Shown piece after piece: positions 33,058 through 42,826 of a stretch of 50,704 bases of DNA; the first letter of the stretch is position 1; each line of letters begins with the position of its first letter. The stretch comes from Nocardiopsis listeri NBRC 13360 (GTDB taxonomy: Bacteria; Actinomycetota; Actinomycetes; Streptosporangiales; Streptosporangiaceae): assembly GCF_001570765.1 (NCBI RefSeq), contig NZ_BCSH01000061.1, positions 1-50,704 on the forward strand. The letters are read 5' to 3'. The position numbers and the translations under genes were made by a program. The notes under the pieces were generated by a model. The model was not told the DNA's origin. It did no database searches and saw only the letters and a program-made list of their open reading frames with translations.

Positions 33058-34359
33058 TCACTTGATCTTCCCCTCCAGGACGGTCGGGACGCCGCGCAGG
33101 AACGTGGCGATGATCCGACCGGGCAGGCTCATGCCTCGGAAGGGCGTGTTGCCGCTCTTGCCGGCCATGGCGGCCGCGTCGACCTCGACGGGCGCGGCCG
33201 GGTCGTACAGAACGATGTTGGCGGGTTCGCCCACGGCGAGCTCACGGCCGTGCCCGCCGACACGACCGATACGGGCGGGAGCGGCGGACATGCGCTCGGC
33301 GACCTGCGCCCAGGTGAGCAGACCGGTCTCGACCATGGTCCTGTGGACCACCCCGAGAGCGGTCTCCAGTCCGATCATGCCCATCGCGGCGGTGGACCAT
33401 TCGGTCTCCTTGGCCTCGACCGGGTGGGGGGCGTGGTCGGTGGCCACGATGTCGATGGTGCCGTCGGCCAGTCCCTCGCGCAGCGCCTGGACGTCCTCGG
33501 CGGTGCGCAGCGGCGGGTTGACCTTGTAGACCGGGTCGTAGCTCTCGGCCAGGTCGTCGGTGAGGATCAGGTGGTGGGGGGTGACCTCCGCGGTGACGTC
33601 GCAGCCGCGTTCCTTGGCCCACCGGATGATGTCGACCGAGCCCTTGGTGGAGACGTGGCACACGTGCAGACGCGAGCCGACGTGCTGGGCGAGCAGGCAG
33701 TCGCGGGCGATGATCGCCTCCTCGGCGACCGCGGGCCAGCCGGGCAGGCCGAGTCGGTCCGAGACGCGGCCCTCGTTCATCTGGGCGCCCTCGGTCAGGC
33801 GCGGTTCCTGGGCGTGCTGGGCGATGACGCCGTCGAAGGCCTTGACGTACTCCAGCGCGCGGCGCATGAGCAGCGCGTCGGAGACACAGACTCCGTCGTC
33901 GGAGAAGACCCGGACACGGGCGGCGGAGTCGGCCATGGCGCCGATCTCGGAGAGTCGTTCACCGGCCAGACCGACGGTGACGGCGCCGACCGGGCGCACG
34001 TCGCAGTATCCGGCCTCCTGGCCCAGACGCCAGACCTGCTCGACCACGCCGGCGGTGTCGGCGACGGGGTCGGTGTTGGCCATGGCGTGCACGGCGGTGT
34101 AGCCGCCCATCGCGGCGGCACGGGAGCCGGAGGCGACGGTCTCGGCGTCCTCACGGCCGGGTTCGCGCAGGTGGGTGTGCAGGTCGACCAGGCCGGGAAG
34201 GGCGATCAGACCGGTAGCGTCCACGACCTCTGCCCCGTCGGGGGCCGGCAGGTCGGGACCGATCGCGGTGATCCGGCCGTTCTCGAACAGCAGGTCGACC
34301 GGGTCGTCACCGAGCGGGCGTGCGCCGCGGATCAGGTGGGTTCCCTGGTTTTCGGGCAT
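33058..34359 (-). CDS. pyrC: Dihydroorotase
   Basis: Cyclises carbamoyl aspartate to dihydroorotate. The 433-residue type I amidohydrolase has the metal site [13 protein letters not shown] (H-x-H), [12 protein letters not shown] and TPHHLILT for further histidines, and the catalytic Asp in IVATDHAPH. The cluster is continuous with pyrB (91 bases apart) and carA. The ATG at 34359 fits the family start but has no strong Shine-Dalgarno; the frame is open farther upstream into pyrB without conserved sequence. Confidence 0.95.
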   Translation of the reverse strand: MPENQGTHLIRGARPLGDDPVDLLFENGRITAIGPDLPAPDGAEVVDATGLIALPGLVDLHTHLREPGREDAETVASGSRAAAMGGYTAVHAMANTDPVADTAGVVEQVWRLGQEAGYCDVRPVGAVTVGLAGERLSEIGAMADSAARVRVFSDDGVCVSDALLMRRALEYVKAFDGVIAQHAQEPRLTEGAQMNEGRVSDRLGLPGWPAVAEEAIIARDCLLAQHVGSRLHVCHVSTKGSVDIIRWAKERGCDVTAEVTPHHLILTDDLAESYDPVYKVNPPLRTAEDVQALREGLADGTIDIVATDHAPHPVEAKETEWSTAAMGMIGLETALGVVHRTMVETGLLTWAQVAERMSAAPARIGRVGGHGRELAVGEPANIVLYDPAAPVEVDAAAMAGKSGNTPFRGMSLPGRIIATFLRGVPTVLEGKIK

Positions 34360-34450
34360 GGAGATGTCGGCTTTCTCGTGTTCGTTGAAGTTCGTGGGCG
34401 GCGGGAGGGGCCTGCGAACCCGCGGTGGCGCGTTCGGGCACCCGTCTCCC

Positions 34451-35358
34451 CTAGGAACCGCCGAGGAGCAGGTAGAGCACGGCCATGCGCAGGCTGACAC
34501 CGTTGGCGACCTGCTCGGTGACGGTGCAGCGGGGTGAGTCGGCGACCTCGGCGGAGATCTCCATGCCGCGCACCATCGGGCCCGGGTGCATGACGATGGC
34601 CTCCTCCGGCATCCGACTCAGGCGTTCTCCGTCCAGGCCGTAGTTGCGGCTGTACTCGCGCACCGAGGGGAAGAAGGAGTCGTGCATGCGCTCGGCCTGC
34701 ACGCGCAGCATCATCACCACGTCGGATTCGGGCAGTACCTCGTCGAGGTCGTAGGAGACCTCGCAGGGCCAGGTGTGCACCGAGACCGGCAGCAGCGTAG
34801 GCGGGGCGACCAGGGTCACGTGCGCGCCCAGGGTGGTGAGCAGCAGGACGTTGGAGCGGGCGACCCGGCTGTGCAGGATGTCGCCGACCACGGCCACGCG
34901 CAGCCCTTCGAGCCGCCCCAGGCGCTCGCGCATGGTGAAGGCGTCCAGCAGCGCCTGGGTGGGGTGTTCGTGGGTGCCGTCGCCGGCGTTGAGCACGGAG
35001 CCGTCGACCCAGTTCGCCAGGCGGTGGGGCGCGCCGGAGGCGCCATGTCGGATGACCACGCCGTCGGCGCCCATGGCCTGGAGGGTGAGCGCGGTGTCCT
35101 TGAGGCTCTCCCCCTTGGAGACGCTGGAGCCCTTGGCCGAGAAGTTGATGACGTCGGCGGACAGGCGCTTGGCGGCCAGTTCGAAGGAGGTTCGGGTGCG
35201 GGTGGAGTCCTCGTAGAAGAGGTTGACCACGGTGCGACCGCGCAGGGTGGGGAGCTTCTTGACGGAGCGGTCCCCCACCTGGGCGAGTTCGCCGGCGGTG
35301 TCCAGGATGAGTGTGGCCTCGTCCCGGTCGAGGTCACCGGCGGAGAGCAGGTGACGCA

Positions 35359-35359
<1 letters not shown>
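34451..35359 (-). CDS. pyrB: Aspartate carbamoyltransferase, catalytic chain
   Basis: Joins carbamoyl phosphate and aspartate. The 302-residue protein has the carbamoyl-phosphate motif [19 protein letters not shown] and the [11 protein letters not shown] motif; [11 protein letters not shown] and [12 protein letters not shown] close the aspartate site. There is no pyrI regulatory subunit, as expected for actinobacteria. The ATG overlaps the pyrR stop as TGATG; AAGGGGA is upstream, so translation is probably coupled to pyrR, making pyrB subject to any control of pyrR translation. Confidence 0.97.
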
Positions 35360-36066
<707 letters not shown>

Positions 36067-36371
36067 TCGTTAAAGGATGTCGATCGGGCCCACGCTACCA
36101 GCGAGGACTCCGGCACCTTTGGGCGCGCCCCCACCCCCGAAAGGGTGACTGTGATGCTCATCACATTACATGCCACGGATTGCCCAGCAAAGAGTATCCA
36201 TTTCATGACACTTCGGAATCGCACCCAATCCGCGGGAGACACGAAATTCCCTGTAGGAGTGGGCTTTCCGACCCCATGGAGCGCCCCGCTCGCCCCGACT
36301 CCTCCACAAATGAGAGGCGTCTCACCTACGCACGGTTTGGCCACTGATTAGTCGCGTTTCACACCAACGGC
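36067..36371. promoter_or_regulatory. pyrR-bldD divergent region
   Basis: About 300 bases of non-coding DNA, less GC-rich than average. It holds a CRP-type palindrome (36150-36165) and a possible pyrR -10 (TAGCGT on the minus strand, 36092-36097) without a good -35. No ORF here is convincing. Confidence 0.45.
36150..36165. promoter_or_regulatory. Perfect CRP-type site TGTGA-N6-TCACA
   Basis: TGTGATGCTCATCACA, a 16-bp palindrome with 7-bp arms that meets the CRP consensus (shared by mycobacterial Crp) exactly. It lies 117 bases upstream of the pyrR start. A GntR-family regulator could also bind such a sequence. Confidence 0.5.
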
Positions 36372-36401
36372 TTGACCTGGACACCGACACCCCTCTACCG
36401 T
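36372..36401 (+). promoter_or_regulatory. bldD promoter
   Basis: TTGACC (36372-36377), an 18-base spacer and TACCGT (36396-36401), one of the best vegetative promoter matches in the window. The transcript would start near 36408, about 128 bases before the bldD ATG. Confidence 0.6.
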
Positions 36402-36414
36402 CACTGTCTGTAAC
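36400..36414. promoter_or_regulatory. BldD box overlapping the bldD start site
   Basis: The 15-base sequence GTCACTGTCTGTAAC fits the BldD palindrome pattern nTnAC-N5-GTnAn exactly. It overlaps the -10 end and the predicted transcription start, the right place for the negative autoregulation known for BldD. Confidence 0.6.
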
Positions 36415-36535
36415 CACTACCGGGTGGGGTTGCACCCCGTGACCATCCGCTGGACCGCCCAGGCGGCCCGCCGAGTACGAGCGGACGTCTCCCCCACTCA
36501 CGCCAGCCACCGTCACGGCCGGGAGCGACAAAAAG

Positions 36536-37030
36536 ATGCCATCCGAATACGCCAAGTCCCTCGGTGCGCGACTGCGTGCCATCCGCACCCAACAGGGCCT
36601 TTCCCTGCACGGAGTGGAGGAGAAGTCCCACGGACGCTGGAAGGCCGTCGTGGTGGGCTCCTACGAGCGCGGCGACCGCGCCGTCACCGTCCAGAAGCTG
36701 GCCGAGCTCGCCGACTTCTACGGCGTGCCGATGTCGGAGCTGCTGCCCGGCGGCGCCGCGCCCACTCCGCTCGGCCCGACACCCAAGCTGGTGATCGACC
36801 TGGAGCGCATGCAGCAACTCCCGCAGGAGAAGGCCGGTCCGCTCTCCCGCTACGTCGCCACCATCCAGAGCCAGCGGGGCGACTACAACGGGCGCGTGCT
36901 GTCCATCCGTCACGAGGACCTGCGCTCACTCGCGGTCATCTACGACAAGTCCCCGGGCGACCTCACCGAGGAGCTCATCAACTGGGGCGTCCTCGACCCC
37001 GAGGCCCGTCGCGCCGTCGACGCCTTCTGA
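36536..37030 (+). CDS. bldD: BldD, c-di-GMP-responsive developmental repressor
   Basis: A 164-residue regulator of sporulation genes in actinomycetes. The N-terminal HTH (about 5-70) is SLGARLRAIRTQQGLSLHGVEEKSHGRWKAVVVGSYERG. The C-terminal domain (about 85-164) has the c-di-GMP signature RGD (114-116), eight residues, then RHED (125-128), where the Streptomyces protein has RQDD; the key Arg and last Asp are kept. So it should be held as a dimer by c-di-GMP. The ATG at 36536 has GGGAG ten bases ahead. It is monocistronic: own promoter with a BldD box and a terminator hairpin. Confidence 0.97.
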   Translation: MPSEYAKSLGARLRAIRTQQGLSLHGVEEKSHGRWKAVVVGSYERGDRAVTVQKLAELADFYGVPMSELLPGGAAPTPLGPTPKLVIDLERMQQLPQEKAGPLSRYVATIQSQRGDYNGRVLSIRHEDLRSLAVIYDKSPGDLTEELINWGVLDPEARRAVDAF

Positions 37031-37062
37031 CCCCGGGCACGAAGAACAAGCACGATCGTTTA

Positions 37063-37106
37063 CGAAGAGCCGGGCGCCGCCTGTAAGGGCGACACCCGGC
37101 TCTTCG
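37063..37106 (+). terminator. bldD terminator
   Basis: A 12-bp perfect stem (CGAAGAGCCGGG at 37063-37074, complement at 37095-37106), 32 bases after the bldD stop, loop 20 bases. Confidence 0.75.
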
Positions 37107-37144
37107 CGTGTCCGGCCCCCTCGGGCGGCGTCCGGGAAGTACGA

Positions 37145-37184
37145 CGAGGCCGGGTAAGGGCTTCCCCTCCCCGACCCGGCCTCG
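37145..37184. terminator. Second hairpin downstream of bldD
   Basis: An 11-bp perfect stem (37145-37155 with 37174-37184). It follows the first terminator and probably acts as a back-up. The 37107-37330 interval shows nothing else. Confidence 0.45.
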
Positions 37185-37330
37185 CACCACCCGCACATCG
37201 GCGGGCGCATCGAACTCCTGTTCGATAGGCACCAGTTAACACCCCCACGAGCGGAGCGTCAAGGAGGATCAGGGGGGACAACGGGCGCACCGGCCCCGGG
37301 AAAACCAGGTCGAACGGCGGCGCCACCGCC

Positions 37331-37336
37331 TACCCT
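37331..37336 (+). promoter_or_regulatory. -10 of the leaderless GNAT gene
   Basis: TACCCT ending 6 bases before the GTG at 37343, so transcription should start at or next to the start codon. There is no Shine-Dalgarno, which supports a leaderless mRNA. Confidence 0.45.
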
Positions 37337-37342
37337 GGACCC

Positions 37343-37954
37343 GTGGCAGTCGACACCGAGTTACGTGAACTCGACCCCGGCGCTTTCGCGCACGTCGTTC
37401 CGGCGCTTTTGGAGGTCTACGAGGCCGCCATGCGACCGCCCCCGGAACAGTTGCCGGGCCGGGCCTCCGTCATGCACGGCCACACCCGCTACCCGGGGTT
37501 CCGCGCCATCCTGGCCGTCCAGGACGAGCGCGCGGTGGGGTTCGCCTACGCCTTCCACGGCACGAATGGCCAGTGGTGGCACGACGTCGTCACCACGGGT
37601 ATGCGCGTCCGGGGGCAGCGGGGTCACCTCAAGCGCTATCTGAGCGACCCCCTGGAGATCGCCGAGGTGCACGTCCACCCCGACGCCCAGAACCAGGGCA
37701 TCGGCCGACGCATGCTGCACCGACTGTGCGAGGGAAGACCCGAACGCACGGCCGTGTTGTCCACGCGTTCGGGCCCTTCGGCGGCACGCCACCTCTACCG
37801 CTCGTGCGGGTTCGTCGAGGTGCTGGACCGGTTCTCCTTCCCGGGGAGCCCGGACCAGCCCTTCTCGATCATGGCCGCGCGTCTGCCGCTGACGAGCTCT
37901 GCCGCTCCGGAGCGATCTCCCGGTAGATCTCCCTGGTGGCCGTGGACTGGTTGA
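37343..37954 (+). CDS. GNAT-family N-acetyltransferase
   Basis: A 203-residue acetyltransferase. The acetyl-CoA motif is [23 protein letters not shown] (Q/R-x-x-G-x-G/A), and the C-terminal beta-bulge is [17 protein letters not shown]. The substrate cannot be told. The GTG at 37343 has no Shine-Dalgarno and sits behind a -10. Its last 86 bases overlap the end of the convergent metF gene on the other strand; this tail (after MAARLPL) is low complexity, so the overlap seems to be a read-on extension. Confidence 0.85.
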   Translation: MAVDTELRELDPGAFAHVVPALLEVYEAAMRPPPEQLPGRASVMHGHTRYPGFRAILAVQDERAVGFAYAFHGTNGQWWHDVVTTGMRVRGQRGHLKRYLSDPLEIAEVHVHPDAQNQGIGRRMLHRLCEGRPERTAVLSTRSGPSAARHLYRSCGFVEVLDRFSFPGSPDQPFSIMAARLPLTSSAAPERSPGRSPWWPWTG

Positions 37955-38825
37955 AGGTGATGAAGTGGATGCCCGGCGCGCCCTCCGCGAGCAGCCGCTC
38001 GCACATCTTCTGGGCGTGCTCGATCCCGAACGCCCGCACCGCCTCGGCGTCGTCGCCGAAGCTCTCGAAACGCTCGGCCAGCGCGGGCGGGAACGGGGCG
38101 CCCGACAGCATCTCCGAGCGCCGGATCGAGGCGGTCTTCACCACCGGGAACACCTCGGGGATGATCGGGACGTCACAGCCCCGAGCGGCCACCCGGTCGC
38201 GCAGCCTCAGGTAGTCCTCGGCGTCGAAGAACATCTGGGTGATGGCGTAGTCGGCGCCCGCCCGGCACTTGCGCACGAAGTGGTCGGTGTCGATCTCGAC
38301 GTCGGCCGATCTCGGGTGCTTGTAGGGGAAGGCGGCCACGCCCACGGAGAAGTCGCCGCTCTCCTTGAGCAGGCGGACCAGTTCCTCGGCGTAGGTGAGG
38401 CCCTCCGGGTGCTGGACCCATGCGCCGTCGGGGTCGCCGGGCGGGTCACCGCGCACGGCCAGCATGTTGGACACGCCCGCGTCGCACAGGCGACCGATGA
38501 GGTGGCGCAGTTCGGCGACGGAGTGGTCGACCAGTGTCATGTGCGCGACCGGCATCAGCGTGGTGTCGGTGGCGATGCGCTCGGTGGTCTCCACCGTGAG
38601 GTCGCGGGTACCGCCGCCGGCTCCGTAGGTGACGGAGACGAACGAGGGCCCCAACGCCTCGATCTCCCGGATGGCCCGCCACAGCCGCTCTTGCGAACGT
38701 GCGTTGCGAGGCGGGAAGAACTCGAAGGAGAACAGCGGCTCGCCCGAGTCGAGCAGGTCTCGGATATGGCGCGGCCTGGGGGCCGGGCCTCGGGGCGCCA
38801 CGGGGCGCGTGGGTGCAGCGAGCAT
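37869..38825 (-). CDS. metF: Methylenetetrahydrofolate reductase
   Basis: Reduces 5,10-methylene-THF to 5-methyl-THF for methionine. The 318-residue FAD enzyme has [18 protein letters not shown], the conserved [26 protein letters not shown], and [16 protein letters not shown]. Length is standard. The ATG at 38825 has no Shine-Dalgarno but TAGGGT ends 7 bases upstream, indicating a leaderless transcript. Its position beside a polyprenyl synthase and near a PknL-like kinase resembles the Rv2172c-Rv2176 area of M. tuberculosis. Confidence 0.96.
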   Translation of the reverse strand: MLAAPTRPVAPRGPAPRPRHIRDLLDSGEPLFSFEFFPPRNARSQERLWRAIREIEALGPSFVSVTYGAGGGTRDLTVETTERIATDTTLMPVAHMTLVDHSVAELRHLIGRLCDAGVSNMLAVRGDPPGDPDGAWVQHPEGLTYAEELVRLLKESGDFSVGVAAFPYKHPRSADVEIDTDHFVRKCRAGADYAITQMFFDAEDYLRLRDRVAARGCDVPIIPEVFPVVKTASIRRSEMLSGAPFPPALAERFESFGDDAEAVRAFGIEHAQKMCERLLAEGAPGIHFITFNQSTATREIYREIAPERQSSSAADARP

Positions 38826-38832
38826 GCTTCAC

Positions 38833-38838
38833 ACCCTA
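38833..38838 (-). promoter_or_regulatory. -10 of leaderless metF
   Basis: Minus strand TAGGGT, then 7 bases, then the metF ATG. Consistent with transcription starting at the start codon. Confidence 0.45.
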
Positions 38839-38971
38839 GGCCAGGACCTCCGATTCGCGGACACCTCATCTCATGCTCCAAGATCACTATCGGCGATACC
38901 GTCTCACGTACCACCATGCGAGACAGAAGGATTTTTACCAGGAACCTCCGGTTAGACCCGATATGGACCCA

Positions 38972-38995
38972 AGAACCCCTATTCATCAGGGTTCT
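38972..38995. repeat. Inverted repeat in the metF-idsA intergenic region
   Basis: AGAACCC (38972-38978) and GGGTTCT (38989-38995), 10 bases apart, in the 329-base divergent region. Possible operator. The region also holds an AT-rich stretch around 38925-38990 but no gene. Confidence 0.35.
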
Positions 38996-39141
38996 CAATG
39001 ACGCCGACCCACGCTCCGAGCGGCGCGCTCGTGTCCTGTCTTGTCCATATTTCGGACACCGAGAATTCCATCACCGGGAACCGCCCCGCAGGCCCGGCCC
39101 GGCCGCCGAACACCCGGGCCTCTCCCCTCTTCGCCAGGGAC

Positions 39142-39147
39142 TAACCT
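39142..39147 (+). promoter_or_regulatory. -10 of the leaderless polyprenyl synthase gene
   Basis: TAACCT, 7 bases before the ATG at 39155; no Shine-Dalgarno is present between them. Confidence 0.45.
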
Positions 39148-39154
39148 GCTGGGC

Positions 39155-40231
39155 ATGGCCCCTTCTACTGCCTTTTCAGCCGTGTCCGTCATCCGTTCCG
39201 ACGTGGACCGCGAACTGTCCGACTTCTGCGCCGAACACCGTGTCCGGCTGCTGGAGATCGGCCCCGAGCTGGCCCCCGCCATGGACTCCTTGGAGACGAT
39301 CGTCTCCGGCGGCAAGCGGCTGCGCCCCACCTTCGCCTACTGGGGCTGGCGCGGCGCGGGCGGGGCCGAGGGCGACGCCAGGATGATCCGTGCGGCCGCG
39401 TCCCTGGAGTTCCTCCAGGCCTGCGCGCTCGTACACGACGACGTGATCGACAACAGCGACACCCGGCGCGGTGCCCCCGCCACCCACAAGCGCATGGCCC
39501 GGCTGCACGCCGACGAGGGCTGGAGCGGCGACAGCGACGGATTCGGTCGTGGCGCCGCGATCCTCATCGGTGACCTGTGCCTGACCTGGTCCGACGAGAT
39601 GTACCAGGCCTGTGGGTTCGTGCCGCGGACGCTACAGGACGGGCGCGGCCCCTTCGACGCGATGCGCACCGAGGTCATGGCCGGACAGTACCTGGACACC
39701 TTGGAGCAGGTCCGCGGCGTCGATACCCGTGAGGCCGCCCTTCGGGTGATGCGGTACAAGACCGCCGCGTACACGGTGGAGCGTCCGCTGCACCTGGGGG
39801 CCGCGTTGGCCGGACGGGGCGACGAACTCGCCCGGGTCTACACCGACTACGGCGTCCCGCTGGGGCTCGCCTTCCAGCTGCGCGACGACCTGCTGGGCGT
39901 GTTCGGCGACCCGACCACCATGGGCAAGCCGGCCGGTGACGACCTGCGCGAGGGCAAGCGGACCCTGGTGGTGGCCGAGACCCTGGCGCGGTCCGGTGAG
40001 ACCGACGCCGAGCGCTTCCGCTCACTGCTGGGCGCCCCCGACCTGTCGACGGACTCGGTGGAGTGGATGTGTTCCCTGGTGGAGTCCAGCGGCGCCCTGA
40101 CCGCCTGTGAGTCGCTGGTCGAGGAGTACTCCGAACAGGCGCTCGCCGCGCTGGAGGACCCGGAACTGGACGAGAGCGCGCGTGGCCCGCTGCGCGAGTT
40201 GGTCGTTGCGGCCACCCGCCGCTCCCACTGA
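39155..40231 (+). CDS. Polyprenyl (probably geranylgeranyl) diphosphate synthase
   Basis: Condenses isopentenyl diphosphate with allylic diphosphates. The 358-residue class I prenyltransferase has GGKRLRPT (52-59), the first Asp-rich motif DDVID (95-99), the MKTAAYTVERPL-like YKTAAYTVERPL, and the second motif QLRDDLLGVFGD with GKPAGDDLREGK. It is closest in style to the IdsA group of actinobacteria; product length (C15-C20) is not certain. The ATG at 39155 is chosen for the -10 at leaderless distance; an upstream in-frame ATG at 39041 would add a Pro/Arg-rich peptide. Confidence 0.92.
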   Translation: MAPSTAFSAVSVIRSDVDRELSDFCAEHRVRLLEIGPELAPAMDSLETIVSGGKRLRPTFAYWGWRGAGGAEGDARMIRAAASLEFLQACALVHDDVIDNSDTRRGAPATHKRMARLHADEGWSGDSDGFGRGAAILIGDLCLTWSDEMYQACGFVPRTLQDGRGPFDAMRTEVMAGQYLDTLEQVRGVDTREAALRVMRYKTAAYTVERPLHLGAALAGRGDELARVYTDYGVPLGLAFQLRDDLLGVFGDPTTMGKPAGDDLREGKRTLVVAETLARSGETDAERFRSLLGAPDLSTDSVEWMCSLVESSGALTACESLVEEYSEQALAALEDPELDESARGPLRELVVAATRRSH

Positions 40232-40254
40232 TCGGCGGTCCACCCGAGCACCGA

Positions 40255-40299
40255 CCCCGAAGCCCCGAAGGATTGATTCCGGGGACTTCGGGGTTTTTT
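40255..40299 (+). terminator. Rho-independent terminator of the polyprenyl synthase gene
   Basis: Stem CCCCGAAG/CTTCGGGG (40255-40262, 40286-40293), continued by an inner CCCCG/CGGGG, and followed by six T. The only classic U-tract terminator seen in the window. Confidence 0.9.
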
Positions 40300-40385
40300 A
40301 TACCCTTTTCCCGTTTACGACCACAGCCCGATTCCGACATGAATCGGAATCCACGATAGATCTTGAACCCGGAGTCTTCCCTCCC

Positions 40386-41660
40386 ATGGCCAGAAACACC
40401 GCCCCGCTCGGGCCGACCACCACGGTCGAACGGGCACTCGCCCCGGACCTCGCCCGCGGCTTCATGCTGCTCTTCATCGCCCTGGCCAACACGGTCTGGT
40501 ACCTGGAGGCCGCGCCGAACACCGGCATCACCGAGCATCCCACCCCCCAAGGCGCACTGGACCACGTCGTGCAGTTCTTCACGGTCATGGCCGTGGACAT
40601 GCGCAGCTATCCGATGTTCGCCTTCCTGTTCGGGTACGGCATGGTGCAGCTGGCCGGGCGCCAGGAGGCGGCGGGTGCCGACGCCAAGAGCGCCGACGCC
40701 CTGCTGCGCCGCCGCAACCTGTGGCTCCTCGTCTTCGGTTTCCTCCACGCACTGCTGCTGTGGATGGGCGACGTCCTCGGCGCCTATGGCATGGTCGGGC
40801 TGATCCTGGGATGGCTGTTCTTCCGGCGCAGGAGCGGGACACTGCTCGTGTGGGGCGCCGTGCTGACCGGCCTGCTGGCGCTCCTGTCCGTGATCACCCT
40901 CCTCCTCCTGCCCATCCTCGGCGAGGTCGGTATGGACGATCAGGACGTTCTGATCACGACCACCGACGTCGTCGAGACGTCCATCCTGTCCGCCGCGGTC
41001 ATGCGCATGCTGGCCTGGCCCCTCAGCGTCGGGCAGGGGCTGCTGATCCCGGCCTTGCCCGCCGCGGTCCTGCTCGGGTTCTGGGCCGCGCGCCGCCGAA
41101 TCCTGGAGGAGCCGGAGCGGAACCTGCCCCTGCTGCGCGGGGTCGCGATCGTGGGCGTCACCGTCGGCTGGCTCGGCGGTCTCCCCCTGGTGTCGGCCCA
41201 GACCGGTGTGTGGGGCCTGTCCCCGGTCCAGGGGCAGGCGCTGGTCATTCCGCACATGTTGACCGGCTTGTTCTGCGGGCTCGGGTACGTCGCGCTGATC
41301 GCCCTGGTGGCGTACCGGATCCAGGGGCGGGGACGGACCCGGGGCGTCCTGGTGACCGCGCTGAGCGCCACGGGGAAGCGTTCCCTCAGCGCCTACCTGG
41401 CCCAGTCCGTGCTGTGTGCGCCGCTGCTGACCGCCTGGGGTCTGGGGCTGGCCGCGCACATGTCCTCGTGGACGATGTTCCTGTACGCGGTCGGGGTGTG
41501 GCTGCTCACCGTGGTGGGCGCCTACACCCTGGAGCGCGCGGGGCGTCGTGGCCCGGCCGAGGTACTGTTGCGCCGCCTGGCCTACCGGCGCACCACCCGT
41601 ACGGTCGCCCCTGTCACGGATGGGAACGAGGAAGCTCCCCAAGAGCACACCACCCGCTGA
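40386..41660 (+). CDS. DUF418-family polytopic membrane protein
   Basis: A 424-residue protein with about 8-10 membrane helices. The N-terminus RALAPDLARGFMLLFIALAN and FFTVMAVDMRSYPMFAFLFGYGMVQLAGR are characteristic of DUF418 (YeiB-like) proteins, as is the C-terminal GKRSLSAYLAQSVL. The family is related to membrane acyltransferases, but no reaction is known. ATG at 40386 has GGAG at ten bases. A hairpin follows. It is flanked by strong terminators, so it is probably a single-gene unit. Confidence 0.88.
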   Translation: MARNTAPLGPTTTVERALAPDLARGFMLLFIALANTVWYLEAAPNTGITEHPTPQGALDHVVQFFTVMAVDMRSYPMFAFLFGYGMVQLAGRQEAAGADAKSADALLRRRNLWLLVFGFLHALLLWMGDVLGAYGMVGLILGWLFFRRRSGTLLVWGAVLTGLLALLSVITLLLLPILGEVGMDDQDVLITTTDVVETSILSAAVMRMLAWPLSVGQGLLIPALPAAVLLGFWAARRRILEEPERNLPLLRGVAIVGVTVGWLGGLPLVSAQTGVWGLSPVQGQALVIPHMLTGLFCGLGYVALIALVAYRIQGRGRTRGVLVTALSATGKRSLSAYLAQSVLCAPLLTAWGLGLAAHMSSWTMFLYAVGVWLLTVVGAYTLERAGRRGPAEVLLRRLAYRRTTRTVAPVTDGNEEAPQEHTTR

Positions 41661-41676
41661 CCGATGAGCTCAAAAA

Positions 41677-41707
41677 GGGGCGTGCCGATGAGCTGCCGGC
41701 ACGCCCC
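41677..41707 (+). terminator. Terminator after the DUF418 gene
   Basis: An 11-bp perfect stem (GGGGCGTGCCG at 41677-41687, complement at 41697-41707), 9-base loop, 16 bases after the stop. Confidence 0.75.
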
Positions 41708-41742
41708 CATACTCCAGGATGGCTGTCATGGGTGACGATCAC

Positions 41743-42621
41743 ATGACAAACCACACCATAGGGGTGACCGGAGCCACGGGAGCGGTGGGCGGGCGCGTGG
41801 CCGCCCGGATCGCCCGCCTCGGGTCGACACAGCGATTCATCGTGCGCGACATCAACCGCGCCCCGGAGTACCCGGGCAGCAGCGCGTCGATGGCCGACTA
41901 CGAGGACGGCGTCGGGTTCGCGCGGGCCTGCCGGGGTGTGGACACCCTGTTCCTGGTCTCGGCCACCGAGTCCGAGGAACGGATGGAGAACCACGTCAGC
42001 GCGGTGGATGCGGCGGTCGAGGCGGGGGTCTCCCGGATCGTGTACCTGTCGTTCCTCGGGGCGGGCCCCGCCTCGACCTTCACCTTCGCCCGGACGCACT
42101 TCTTCACCGAGGCGCACATCAGATCCACCGGCGTGTCCCACACGTTCCTGAGACCGAGCCTGTACCTGGACCTGCTGCCCCATTGGGTGGATGACGAGGG
42201 GGTGGTGCGCGGCCCGGCCGGTGACGGTCGGGTCGCGTGGGTGTCCCGGGACGACGTGGCGGACGTGGCCACCGCCGTCCTTACCGACCCGGTGGTGATC
42301 GCCGCGTCCGAGGGGGCCACCCACGACGTGACCGGCCCGGAGGCGTTGTCGGTGGGCGCCACGGTGGAGAAGCTGGGCAGGCTCACCGGCCGCACCATCC
42401 ACTACGTGCCCCAGACGTGGGAGGAAGCACTGGAGTCACGCCGTCCCACCGGAGCCGCGGAGTGGGAGATCGAGGGGTGGGCGTCGTCGTACGCGGCGAT
42501 CGCGAACGGGGAGATGGACGTGGTGGCCGATACCGTGCCGAGTCTGACCGGGCACCCGGCGCAATCCATCGAGGGTTTCCTGCGCCGTCATCCGAGCGCG
42601 TTGGCGCACGTCGCGGTCTGA
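41743..42621 (+). CDS. NmrA-like NAD(P)-binding reductase
   Basis: A 292-residue atypical short-chain dehydrogenase. The nucleotide site is IGVTGATGAVGGRVAARI (G-x-x-G-x-x-G) at the N-terminus. It lacks the YxxxK catalytic pair, so NmrA/azoreductase-like rather than a classical SDR; the middle has IVYLSFLGAGP and SHTFLRPSLYLDLL. It could be a quinone or azo reductase or an NADP sensor. ATG codons at 41719, 41728 and 41743 are in frame; I use the one adjacent to the Rossmann strand, but the start is uncertain. Confidence 0.85.
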   Translation: MTNHTIGVTGATGAVGGRVAARIARLGSTQRFIVRDINRAPEYPGSSASMADYEDGVGFARACRGVDTLFLVSATESEERMENHVSAVDAAVEAGVSRIVYLSFLGAGPASTFTFARTHFFTEAHIRSTGVSHTFLRPSLYLDLLPHWVDDEGVVRGPAGDGRVAWVSRDDVADVATAVLTDPVVIAASEGATHDVTGPEALSVGATVEKLGRLTGRTIHYVPQTWEEALESRRPTGAAEWEIEGWASSYAAIANGEMDVVADTVPSLTGHPAQSIEGFLRRHPSALAHVAV

Positions 42622-42799
42622 CCTCGACGGCCTCTTCCCGAGCACCGCCGTGCGGCGTGCGCGGCGGTCTCGTCCTCCCCGCCCCGAACACCTGACCTCG
42701 ACCTTGATCGAGGTAGGAGGCTCGTCGACACAGGCGATGGAGTGGAGGCCCACCTGGCGCTCTCCGAGCGGCCTGTGGTCGGCAAGGTGTTCCTGGCGT

Positions 42800-42823
42800 C
42801 CTGAACCGGCGGGTCGGTTCAGG
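42800..42823 (-). terminator. thiE terminator hairpin
   Basis: A 9-bp perfect stem (CCTGAACCG 42800-42808, CGGTTCAGG 42815-42823) with a 6-base loop, 3 bases beyond the thiE stop. It can also serve the convergent reductase gene. Confidence 0.65.
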
Positions 42824-42826
42824 TCC

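Noticed and set aside
39675..41648. 657-codon minus-strand open frame opposite the polyprenyl synthase and DUF418 genes
   Set aside because: It runs through a U-tract terminator and two real genes; the translation is Gln/Asp/Gly-rich without motifs.
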